Part shown: positions 30,478 to 39,234 of the stretch, in pieces
Numbering within the stretch: the first letter of the stretch is position 1
How the letters are laid out: each line of letters starts with the position of its first letter
NCBI GenBank assembly: GCA_020073565.1
Contig: JAIQEY010000006.1
Span: 84,907 to 148,906, forward strand
Origin: Terriglobia bacterium
Lineage (GTDB): Bacteria > Acidobacteriota > Terriglobia > Terriglobales > Acidobacteriaceae
DNA length: 64,000 nt
Reading direction: 5' to 3'
Program-made: the position numbers and the translations under genes
Notes under the pieces: generated by a model
Database searches by the model: none
The model's input: the letters and a program-made list of their open reading frames with translations, nothing else
What the model was told of the DNA's origin: nothing

Positions 30478-31551
30478 ATGACTCGAGCGCGCGTCACCCA
30501 TCCGTCGAAATCGGCTTCCGCAGTAAAGCCAGTGAGCTTGAGAACCCTGGCGGAGTACCTGAAGTTGTCGCCGGCGACGGTTTCGGTGGTGGTCAATGAT
30601 TCGCCGGCGGCCAAGGCGATTCCGAAGCACACCAAGGATCGGGTGCTGCAGGCGGCGCGCAAACTGGAGTATCGGCCAAATTTCTTTGCACGGTCGTTGA
30701 GCCTGAAGCGCGGATTCATGGTGGGCGTGCTGGTGCCGGAGATCAGCGAAGGCTACGCCGCTTCAATCATGGGTGGCATCGAAGATCACCTGCTGCGGGA
30801 AGGGTACTTTTATTTTGTTGCGAGCCATCGTGGGCAGGCGGACCTGATTCAGGAATATCCGCGAATGCTGATTGACCGCGCGGTAGAGGGCGTGATTCTG
30901 CTGAACACTCCGGCGGTGCAGGTGCTCCCGGTGCCGGTGGTCGCGATCTCGGGGCATCAGCGGGTCCGGGGCGTGACCAATATCGGAGTCGACAACAAGA
31001 AGGCTACTTTTGCAGCACTCGAACACCTGGTTCAACTGGGGCACAAGCGGATCGCGTTCTTCAAGGGACATCACGGGAGTTCGGATACGGAATTCCGGTG
31101 GAAGGGCGTCCTGCAAGCGGCACTGAAGCTGGGAATCGAAGTGCGGCCGGAACTCACGGTGCAACTGGAGCGAGACCCAGCGGTTCCAGGACCTTCGGTT
31201 CCAGAGGAAGGTTACGTCAACGTGCGGAAGTTGCTGGCCACGGGGCGTTCCTTCACGGCATTGTTCGCCTTCAACGATATTTCAGCGATCGGCGCGGTGC
31301 GTGCTTTTCGCGATGCAGGGCTGAGGGTGCCGGAAGATGTCTCGGTGGTGGGTTTTGATGACATTCAGGCGGCGGCCTATCTAACGCCGCGGCTCACCAC
31401 GGTGCGGCAGCCGCTGCGACAAATGGGGGAGACGGCAGCCAGGCAACTGCTGGAGAGGATCTCCAACGGCAACGGCCGCTACCCGCAGGTGATTTCGCTG
31501 GCGCCGGAATTGGTGGTGCGGGAGTCGACTGGTCCCGCGCCAGCAGATTAA
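30478..31551 (+). CDS. LacI-family transcriptional regulator
   Basis: HTH VSLRTLAEYLKLSPATVSVVVNDSPAAKAIPKHTKDRVLQAARKLEYRPNFFARSL, plus a periplasmic-binding-like sensor domain. Confidence 0.95.
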   Translation: MTRARVTHPSKSASAVKPVSLRTLAEYLKLSPATVSVVVNDSPAAKAIPKHTKDRVLQAARKLEYRPNFFARSLSLKRGFMVGVLVPEISEGYAASIMGGIEDHLLREGYFYFVASHRGQADLIQEYPRMLIDRAVEGVILLNTPAVQVLPVPVVAISGHQRVRGVTNIGVDNKKATFAALEHLVQLGHKRIAFFKGHHGSSDTEFRWKGVLQAALKLGIEVRPELTVQLERDPAVPGPSVPEEGYVNVRKLLATGRSFTALFAFNDISAIGAVRAFRDAGLRVPEDVSVVGFDDIQAAAYLTPRLTTVRQPLRQMGETAARQLLERISNGNGRYPQVISLAPELVVRESTGPAPAD

Positions 31552-31573
31552 GTAGTCGGCACGGGTTATGAAA

Positions 31574-31609
31574 CCCACTCATCGCAAAATGCGCGATGAG
31601 TGGGGCACC
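31574..31609. repeat. REP-like palindrome D
   Basis: CCCACTCATCGC-aaaatgc-GCGATGAGTGGG-GCACC: perfect 12-bp stem, 7-nt loop, same GCACC tail as the RAYT-flanking palindromes. Confidence 0.75.
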
Positions 31610-31617
31610 CGGAGCAA

Positions 31618-32475
31618 TCAGTGGGGTACCTTGGCTTTCTGGTAGACGCGCACGTAATCCACCAGCATGGTTTGCGGGAACACGGTGGTGGAATCAGGAT
31701 TTCCGGGCCAGTCACCGCCGACCGCTACGTTGAGCAGCAGGAAGTAGGGCTTGTCGAAAACCCACTTCCATTCGGGTTGAAGGTCTGCGCGCGTGCGACG
31801 CACGTAAAGATCCTGGTCAACGTAGAAACTGACGGAATCAAGATCCCACTCGATGGCGAAGATGTGGAAGTCGTCGGCGAAGCGCTGCTTGGCAGGGAGT
31901 GTGTAGTGCGACTCGAGGCCGGTGCCGCCGATGTATCCGGGCCCGTGGATCGAGCCGTGAATGATGGCGGGTTCCTTGCCAATGTTTTCCATGATGTCGA
32001 TTTCGCCGCAGGCGGGCCAGCCTACTTTCGGGAAGTCGTCGCCGAGCATCCAGAAGGCTGGCCAGAGGCCCTGACCGTAGGGAATTTTGAGGCGGGCTTC
32101 GAAGCGGCCATAAGTTTGGGAGAATTTGCCGAGAGTCTTCAGCCGCGCCGAAGTGTAGTTTCTGGTGACGCCGTCGGGCCCGGTGTATTTTTCCGACAGC
32201 GCCTTGATGACCAGGTGGCCGTCGTGGACCGAGGCGTTTTCAATGCGGTCTGTATAGTATTCGAGCTCCTGATTGCCCCAGCCATTTCCTCCGGTTTCAA
32301 AAACCCACTTGGATTGATCGACGGCAGATCCGTTGGGGCCGTTGAACTCGTCACTCCACGTCAGAGTCCAGCCCTCATTTTTTGTGGAAGGCGGAGTGGT
32401 TTGAGATCCACAGGTTATGACAAGGCCCGTGATGAGCGCATACAGCAAGAAGAAACGATTCTGTCCGGATGGCAT
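31618..32475 (-). CDS. Glycoside hydrolase family 16 (beta-glucanase type), lipoprotein-like
   Basis: Catalytic GEIDIMENIG; WTLTWSDEFNGPNGSAVDQSKW; lipobox-like LVITCGS. Confidence 0.93.
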   Translation of the reverse strand: MPSGQNRFFLLYALITGLVITCGSQTTPPSTKNEGWTLTWSDEFNGPNGSAVDQSKWVFETGGNGWGNQELEYYTDRIENASVHDGHLVIKALSEKYTGPDGVTRNYTSARLKTLGKFSQTYGRFEARLKIPYGQGLWPAFWMLGDDFPKVGWPACGEIDIMENIGKEPAIIHGSIHGPGYIGGTGLESHYTLPAKQRFADDFHIFAIEWDLDSVSFYVDQDLYVRRTRADLQPEWKWVFDKPYFLLLNVAVGGDWPGNPDSTTVFPQTMLVDYVRVYQKAKVPH

Positions 32476-32570
32476 AGAGGACCCCGGGTGTGTGCGCGCG
32501 TTTTGCGGTGCAACGGCGCGATCATGAGTCGTAAACTGGGACATTATCGCAGACAAAACAGGAGAATGCG

Positions 32571-34001
32571 ATGTCGATGGAGAAATCGAGGCGGGAGTTT
32601 TTGAGATCCTCGGCGGTAGGATTGGCGGCCACTGCAACGGCGCGGGCGTTGCGGGCATTCGGCATGGATACCACTGCGCCGCGGGGAGAGATCGCGGTTT
32701 GGGTTACAAGCGAGAAGAATCGCTTTGCCCGCATGAATGGGCTTTCGTGGCGGGCGGTAGCAGGGAAGCCTTCCGAGCAAGCGATTGTTCTCAACCCCGA
32801 GAAGAAGTTCCAGCCGATCCTGGGATTCGGCGCGGCATTCACCGACGCCGCCTGCTACATGTTCAACCAGCTCTCGCCGAGTGCGCGCGAACAGTTATTT
32901 CATGAGTTGTTTCATCCGGCGGAGATGGGGCTCAACGTATGCCGTACCTGCATCGGATCGAGCGACTATTCGACCAAGGTGTACAGCTACGACGAAGGAG
33001 ACGCCGACGCGGAGCTGAAACGCTTCTCGATTGAGCAGGACCGTCAGTACGTATTGCCGATGCTGCGCGAGGCCCGAAAGGCGAACCCTGAGATTTTTCT
33101 TTTTTCGTCGCCGTGGAGCCCGCCGGGCTGGATGAAGGCGGGAGGTTCGATGCTGGGAGGCTCGATGCGGCGCCGGTACATGCCGGCCTATGCACATTAC
33201 TTTCTGAAGTTTCTTCAGGCCTATGCTGAGGAGGGAGTTCCGGTTCAGGCCGTCACGCCACAGAACGAAGTAGACACGGACCAGGATGGACGGATGCCGG
33301 CCTGTATTTGGCCGCAAGAGTACGAAATGGAGTTCGTGCGGAATCACCTGGGGCCGTTGCTCGAACAGCAGGGCCTCGCGACGAAGATCTGGATTCTCGA
33401 TCACAACTACAACTTGTGGGGCCGGGCAGTGGCCGAACTCGATGACGCTGGGGTGCGGAAATACTGCAATGCGATTGCCTGGCATGGTTACGTCGGAACT
33501 CCAGAGATGATGACCAAGGCGCATGAGGTTCATCCCGAGGCGGAGATGTATTGGACCGAAGGCGGGCCGGACTATACGAGCCCGAATTATTTGACGGATT
33601 GGGCAAACTGGGGGAAAACGTTCACCGACGTGCTGCGGAACTGGTGCCGCTCGGTGACGGCTTGGAACCTTGCGCTCGATGAAAAGGGCCGGCCGAACAT
33701 CGGTCCTTTCCCGTGTGGCGGGCTGGTCACAATTCATTCCGAGACGCGGGAGATTACGCGGAGCGGGCAGTACTGGGCCTTTGCGCATTTCTCGCGCGCG
33801 GTCCGGCGAGGGGCGTGGCGGCTCGATTCCGCGAGCGCGCTTCCGGATGTGCAGCATGTGGCGTTTGAGAATCCGGACGGACAGCGGGTTGCGGTGGTCA
33901 CTAATGTGGGGGCTGCGCGGACGGTGGTGCTGCAGATAGGAAAGATGGAGAGTGAGATTGCGCTGGAGAAGGATTCGGTCACCACCCTTGTGTGGTCGTG
34001 A
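32571..34001 (+). CDS. Glycoside hydrolase family 30 (glucosylceramidase/beta-glucanase type)
   Basis: 476 aa; QPILGFGAAFTDAACY, acid/base VTPQNEVDT, nucleophile MYWTEGGPDY; Tat-like start SRREFLRSSAVG. Confidence 0.93.
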   Translation: MSMEKSRREFLRSSAVGLAATATARALRAFGMDTTAPRGEIAVWVTSEKNRFARMNGLSWRAVAGKPSEQAIVLNPEKKFQPILGFGAAFTDAACYMFNQLSPSAREQLFHELFHPAEMGLNVCRTCIGSSDYSTKVYSYDEGDADAELKRFSIEQDRQYVLPMLREARKANPEIFLFSSPWSPPGWMKAGGSMLGGSMRRRYMPAYAHYFLKFLQAYAEEGVPVQAVTPQNEVDTDQDGRMPACIWPQEYEMEFVRNHLGPLLEQQGLATKIWILDHNYNLWGRAVAELDDAGVRKYCNAIAWHGYVGTPEMMTKAHEVHPEAEMYWTEGGPDYTSPNYLTDWANWGKTFTDVLRNWCRSVTAWNLALDEKGRPNIGPFPCGGLVTIHSETREITRSGQYWAFAHFSRAVRRGAWRLDSASALPDVQHVAFENPDGQRVAVVTNVGAARTVVLQIGKMESEIALEKDSVTTLVWS

Positions 34002-34114
34002 ATCTCGATACGATCCGATCGCGTGCCGTTTTTCGGGCCATTAATCGAGCAGCGGCTATCTTCTGGATTCGAAGGAGCAGATAATCCTATTGAGACTCCA
34101 GGAGGGTCTGAACC

Positions 34115-35464
34115 GTGGCCGATCAACACACGAAAGTTCCCTCCATTCAACGTTTTCATGTCGTGCTCACACCGGGCTTCGCCGGCTTCGACGCGCTCGG
34201 ACAGTTGGAATACTACTGCGGCATCACGCCTTTGTTTCAGACGGGGCTATCTGGCAATCAAGTTCTCCACTACTTCGACAATTTTCCTACTGCGGCGGTA
34301 GTCACGCGCGCCACGCGATTGCGGAGCTACCTTGCCAAACGCATTGCACGCGGTGAGATTGCGAGCCGCGATGAGGTCACTTTGGTTGGGCACTCGACCG
34401 GGGGGCTCGACATCCGCTGGCTGCTCTGGGACCTGCACCACCGCAAGGACCCGATCGTGGTGGACGGCGGAGTCACGGTGGACCCGGCAAAAATCCTCAA
34501 GTGCGTGCGCCGCGTCGTGTTTCTCTCCGTGCCTCATTGGGGCACGAACATCGCCGACTGGGTGCGCGACCAACCTGTCTTGCGTAAAGCGGTGGTCGAA
34601 GAGTTGCGTGCTGCGGTTGCGGGTTCACAATTGTTGCTTCTGGATCAGATCGAGAATCTGATCGCGGGCGGCGCCGCTCGCCTCACGGGCGCAGGACTTC
34701 TCCGGGCCGTGCAGGATGCCCTAAGCGAGGCCGACGAACACAATGGCAGACCGGGTCCCGCGCGGAAGGCGGAAGCGCACGAAGCAGCATCCGAACTCGG
34801 ACTGTATCTGCGCCACATGGCTTCGGATTTCGGTGCGATCGACGACCTCACATCGTGTCCGCGACGAGCTGTCAAGCCGGTGAGTCCTGCACATTTCAGT
34901 GCTGGCGATCGCGAGAAAGAGCTGAAGTTGTGTCGCGACATCGAATTCCGGTCGTACGTGACGCTTGGAAGGCGCCCGTTCCACTTTGACCGGGGCCGCC
35001 TCGCTCCGCCGTGGGAACTTGCGAAGCCCTGGACCTATCCTGAGATCAGCAAGGACGCTGCGCTGAGCGCGGGTACCGACATTGGTTATCGGACCTGTTA
35101 CCGCGCGTGCGCCGGCGGCCCGTTCGAGCAACCAGTGCTACGCGGCAAGGTGACGAGGCGTCTTGGAGGGGCTCCGCAATACTCGCTTGAGGTATGGGAT
35201 AACGATGGTGTGGTCAACACCCTGTCTATGCTCTGGCCGAAGGGCGAAAATGTGCTGGTCGCGGGTGACCACATGGACATCGTCGGGCAATTCAAGGCTA
35301 TCGAGGCGGACCGCGGCAGTGGGCGCAAGTATCGGGCATACGATCTGCTGAAGTCAGAATCGGGATTCAGCGAGAAGATCTTCAAGGAGGTCTGGAACGA
35401 GATCTTTGCGTTCTGCCTCGGGCGCACGCAGGCAAAAAAGACGCTAGCTGCCAAGGCTGCTTGA
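34115..35464 (+). CDS. Alpha/beta-hydrolase (lipase/esterase-like) protein
   Basis: Nucleophile-elbow VTLVGHSTGGLDIRWLLWD and FLSVPHWGTNIADW. Confidence 0.65.
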   Translation: MADQHTKVPSIQRFHVVLTPGFAGFDALGQLEYYCGITPLFQTGLSGNQVLHYFDNFPTAAVVTRATRLRSYLAKRIARGEIASRDEVTLVGHSTGGLDIRWLLWDLHHRKDPIVVDGGVTVDPAKILKCVRRVVFLSVPHWGTNIADWVRDQPVLRKAVVEELRAAVAGSQLLLLDQIENLIAGGAARLTGAGLLRAVQDALSEADEHNGRPGPARKAEAHEAASELGLYLRHMASDFGAIDDLTSCPRRAVKPVSPAHFSAGDREKELKLCRDIEFRSYVTLGRRPFHFDRGRLAPPWELAKPWTYPEISKDAALSAGTDIGYRTCYRACAGGPFEQPVLRGKVTRRLGGAPQYSLEVWDNDGVVNTLSMLWPKGENVLVAGDHMDIVGQFKAIEADRGSGRKYRAYDLLKSESGFSEKIFKEVWNEIFAFCLGRTQAKKTLAAKAA

Positions 35465-35509
35465 GGGCGAGCCCGGCAAAATTCGCGACGGGGTGATAGA
35501 AGTCTGGCT

Positions 35510-36952
35510 ATGAGCTTCGATGTTTTGCGCTCTCCAGTGCAGTTTCTGCAGCAGGTGGGAATCAGCGCTGATCAAGACTGGCTGCGAGATTATGAAGGGT
35601 GGTTCGAACGGGAGGGGCAGGGAATTTCGGACGCGGTCGACCGCGCCGGCACGCCGTGGTTACGCATGTTTGACCGGTTGGGCGCGCGGGTGGATGAAAT
35701 CCTCTACCCACCTGAATACTGGCGCATGCTGAAACATGGATACCGGGCAGGCATGCTCTGGCGAGTCTTTGAACAGAATTCGCTGATACCCGCTTACCTT
35801 CTTCTCTACGCTACGGGCTTCTATGACCCGGGCTTGGCGTGTCCCTATACGGTCTCTTTGTCCACGGTTTGCCCGCTCTCCAAATATGGGGAGGCGGAAG
35901 TGAAGGCAAGGTTCTTGCCCAACCTGCTGCGGCGAGATGACAGCGTCTGGCAGGGAGCAACCTGGATGACGGAGATTAGGGGGGGCTCAGACCTCGGAGC
36001 GGCGGTGGAGACGGTAGCGCAACGGGATGGGAGTAAGTGGCGGCTGACGGGTGACAAATATTTCGCGAGTAATGCCGGGGCCGAATTGGCAGTGATTGCG
36101 GCTCGACAAGAGGGCGCACCGCAGAACGTGCGCGGGTTGAGCCTGTACCTAGTGCCGCGTCGCGGTGAAGATGGGCAGTTGAATTATCTGATCCGCCGCC
36201 TCAAGGACAAGATCGCCACTCGCTCCGTGCCAACCGGTGAAATCGAATTGCGTCACAGCGAGGCTTGGCTCCTGGGGCAGGCGGAGCAGGGAATCTATTT
36301 GATTCTCGAAGTTCTGAACCTGTCGCGCGTGGCCAATAGCGTGGGCAGCGTAGCGCTCGCGCAAAGGGCCATCGCCGATGCCTATTCGTTCGCTCAACAG
36401 CGCACGGCCTTTGGCAAACCAATCATCGCGCATGCTTTACTTCGACGGCAGTTCGAGGATCGGGTGCAGGGGCTACGCGCGGCTTCCAGGCTGGCTTGGG
36501 AAGCCGTGACTCTGCTGGATAAGGTGTGGCAGGAGAAGCCGCCGTACTCCGAGAGTTATCATCTGTTCCGGTTGGTAGCTCACCTGGCGAAATACTGGAC
36601 AGCAGAGTTCGCTGTGCAGACGGCCAAGTGGGCGATGGAAGTTTATGGCGGGGTGGGAACACTGCAGGAATATCGAGTGGAACGCTGGCTGCGCGAGGCA
36701 ATGATCCTTGCGATCTGGGAAGGGACATCGCATCGCCAGATGCTGGATGGGCTGGAGGTCATGCAGAGAAAGAGTGCGCACCGGTTGCTGTTCCAGCATC
36801 TTGCCGGCAAGGCACTGGAAGCGCAGCTGCGCGAGATGGAAGCGCGGGTGGAGCGACACCTCGGTTTATCCGAGGTTGAGAGGGAAGGGACTGCGGAGAG
36901 GCTTTTCAGCGATCTCGCTTCGTTTACCGCTCACGCCCTATTAAGAAGGTAG
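35510..36952 (+). CDS. Acyl-CoA dehydrogenase family protein (AidB-like)
   Basis: ATWMTEIRGGSDLGAAVETVAQRDGSKWRLTGDKYFASNAGAELAVIAAR; QRTAFGKPIIAHALLRRQFED; WAMEVYGGVGTLQEYRVERWLREAMILAIWEGT. Confidence 0.88.
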   Translation: MSFDVLRSPVQFLQQVGISADQDWLRDYEGWFEREGQGISDAVDRAGTPWLRMFDRLGARVDEILYPPEYWRMLKHGYRAGMLWRVFEQNSLIPAYLLLYATGFYDPGLACPYTVSLSTVCPLSKYGEAEVKARFLPNLLRRDDSVWQGATWMTEIRGGSDLGAAVETVAQRDGSKWRLTGDKYFASNAGAELAVIAARQEGAPQNVRGLSLYLVPRRGEDGQLNYLIRRLKDKIATRSVPTGEIELRHSEAWLLGQAEQGIYLILEVLNLSRVANSVGSVALAQRAIADAYSFAQQRTAFGKPIIAHALLRRQFEDRVQGLRAASRLAWEAVTLLDKVWQEKPPYSESYHLFRLVAHLAKYWTAEFAVQTAKWAMEVYGGVGTLQEYRVERWLREAMILAIWEGTSHRQMLDGLEVMQRKSAHRLLFQHLAGKALEAQLREMEARVERHLGLSEVEREGTAERLFSDLASFTAHALLRR

Positions 36953-37050
36953 ACGGGTTAACAAGCAATGATTTCGGCGCACTGCAGTAACGACACCACT
37001 CCGCAGAATCTGATCCCGCGACGCCGAGGCACTCTTTGTTCGTTGTTCGT

Positions 37051-37767
37051 TCAGGTAGATCGCGGGATGAAAGAAACCGTCTGGTTCGAGCGCGCGAGAC
37101 CAGCGACCCAAGCGCGGGCCGAGTCACTGACGCGTGTTATTTCGATGCCCGTGAGCTGATCCCGGGCGGCGCACCATCGGACCATTCCTTGTCCCGAGAC
37201 GATTTGTCCGTCGCCTATGAAGTTCAATTCGAAGCTGATCGACGACTCCTCCGGGAAAGGTACTTTCGATGCCATGCAGAACCCGCCGCGACCGAAGGCG
37301 ATTCGCTTTTGTCGCAGCGCCTCGGCGAGACTCTCGAACTCGAGCGTTATCCCCGGAAGGGATGTAGTGCGGAAGGTCTCTGCCCAGAGTTCCTCGCGAT
37401 CCATCAGAGTTCTGCGCAGGGCGGAAATCAGGGCCTTGCGTTCCACCGGCTTCGACAGTTGTGCTTCAATACCGAGATCATAGGCATCGCGCGGAGCCAG
37501 GTCTGAAAATCCGCTGATCGCGACCGCCGCCGGGGTGTATTTTCCCCTCGCTTTCACCCGCTTAATCAGTTCGGTGCCGTCCATCACCGGCATGCGAATG
37601 TCGGTGACGATCGCGTGGACTTCGTTTTTCTCGAGAAGTTCAAGCGCGCGGACCCCATTGTCCGCCGCCAGAGTCCGGCTGCCTTCTTTCTCAATCCATC
37701 CGGTCATGATCTCGCGGTAGTGGAGTTCGTCATCCACCACCAGCACGGTCGCGTCCTTTAATTGCAT
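37051..37767 (-). CDS. Response regulator: REC domain plus PilZ-like C-terminal domain
   Basis: [21 protein letters not shown]...[17 protein letters not shown]...; C-terminus [14 protein letters not shown]...[17 protein letters not shown]. Confidence 0.8.
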   Translation of the reverse strand: MQLKDATVLVVDDELHYREIMTGWIEKEGSRTLAADNGVRALELLEKNEVHAIVTDIRMPVMDGTELIKRVKARGKYTPAAVAISGFSDLAPRDAYDLGIEAQLSKPVERKALISALRRTLMDREELWAETFRTTSLPGITLEFESLAEALRQKRIAFGRGGFCMASKVPFPEESSISFELNFIGDGQIVSGQGMVRWCAARDQLTGIEITRVSDSARAWVAGLARSNQTVSFIPRST

Positions 37768-39233
37768 GAGTGATCCTCCTTCCGCAGCGGGAGAGTGAGC
37801 GAGAAACACGTGTGTCCGTTCTGTTCGCCGAGAGTAAGTTCACCCCCATGGCCGGCTGCGATGCTCCGGGAGAGACTCAGCCCGAGGCCCGTACCTTTGC
37901 CGACCGGCTTGGTGGTGAAAAAGGGCTCCATGATGCGGGCGCGGATCGGCGCGGGCACTCCCGGGCCGCTGTCAGTCACGGACACGACGACCGACTCGCC
38001 GCGTGTACTCACGTCGATCGCGACCCATTTTTCGCCGGGGCCCTCCACCACGGCATCAAATGCGTTCTGAAGCAGGTTCATGACAACCTGCGCAACCTGC
38101 ACTTCTCGACAAGGAACCTGCAATTGCGGATCGATGGGTGCGCAGATCAGTTGGATGGAATGCATTCGGAAGCGCTCGCGGGCCAATTCCAGAACCTGTT
38201 CGATCAGGTCGTGCAGGGAAGCGGGAAGAATCGGGTCTCCATCGCCTTCCCGGGCAATGTGGCGCAGGCTCTTGACGATGCTTCCGATGCGCTCCGCCGT
38301 TTCTTTGATGCGGGCGCTTGCGCGCTCCAACTCTGGAACGGAAATCTCGCCCTCATGTGCCATCTCCAGCAGATTGCTGGCATAGGCATGGATGATGCCG
38401 AGGGGATTGTTAATCTCGTGTGCCAAGCCGCCCGCCATTATGCCGAGCGCGGAGAACCGGGCCGAGGACACAACCTGCATTCGGCTGGTCTCAAGCTGCG
38501 CCTCCAGTTCTTTCCGCGCAGTGATGTCGCGTATCACGCTGCAGATCAGGATCCCCTGCTCAGTTCGAAGAGGGCTCAAGCTGATCTCGACGGGAAACTC
38601 AGTGGCGTCCTTGCGCCTGCCATAGAGTTCCAGTCCGACACCCATCGGCCGGGTCCTGCCGTCCGCCGAAAATGATTTGCGATGTGCCGGGTGCTGGCCG
38701 CGGAAACGCTCAGGCACGAGCAACTCGATCTCCTGGTCCAGTAACTCTTCACGCCTGTAGCCGAAGATCTTTTCGGTCTGGGCGTTCACGATAACGATCT
38801 TGCCCTCACCGTTCGCTACGACGATGGCATCGGGCGCAGCTTCGAGCAAGCTTTGGAAGCTGATTTCGGATAGAGCTCGATAGGTGGAATTGGGAATGTC
38901 CAAAGGTTGATAATTTCCGCGGCCAACCAGCCGAGGGCTGACAAGAGCTGGTGTCACCGCTCGCTTGTGGGCCACTGCGGCTGGCATTATAGGCCAATTC
39001 TTCCGTGGCTTGGACTTTCTGACACTGCGACTCTGAGATCTGCTTTTGTTTGCTGCAGTTACACGAATCCGGAAGGTGTCCTCCGGCATCGGTCGTGCTC
39101 CCATTGGTAAAGGAGCCTGCGCCCCTCTAAACGCGTCGAGGAATATCACTAAGTTCTTGTCTTTGCATTGACTTTCCGCTGGCAACCATCCTAAGATGTC
39201 TTCCCAAATGGCCGTCTGAGGGTCGCGCGCCAA
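37758..39233 (-). CDS. PAS-domain sensor histidine kinase
   Basis: PAS ([34 protein letters not shown]), H-box [12 protein letters not shown], ATPase motifs [43 protein letters not shown]. Confidence 0.95.
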   Translation of the reverse strand: MARDPQTAIWEDILGWLPAESQCKDKNLVIFLDAFRGAQAPLPMGARPMPEDTFRIRVTAANKSRSQSRSVRKSKPRKNWPIMPAAVAHKRAVTPALVSPRLVGRGNYQPLDIPNSTYRALSEISFQSLLEAAPDAIVVANGEGKIVIVNAQTEKIFGYRREELLDQEIELLVPERFRGQHPAHRKSFSADGRTRPMGVGLELYGRRKDATEFPVEISLSPLRTEQGILICSVIRDITARKELEAQLETSRMQVVSSARFSALGIMAGGLAHEINNPLGIIHAYASNLLEMAHEGEISVPELERASARIKETAERIGSIVKSLRHIAREGDGDPILPASLHDLIEQVLELARERFRMHSIQLICAPIDPQLQVPCREVQVAQVVMNLLQNAFDAVVEGPGEKWVAIDVSTRGESVVVSVTDSGPGVPAPIRARIMEPFFTTKPVGKGTGLGLSLSRSIAAGHGGELTLGEQNGHTCFSLTLPLRKEDHSCN

Positions 39234-39234
39234 G

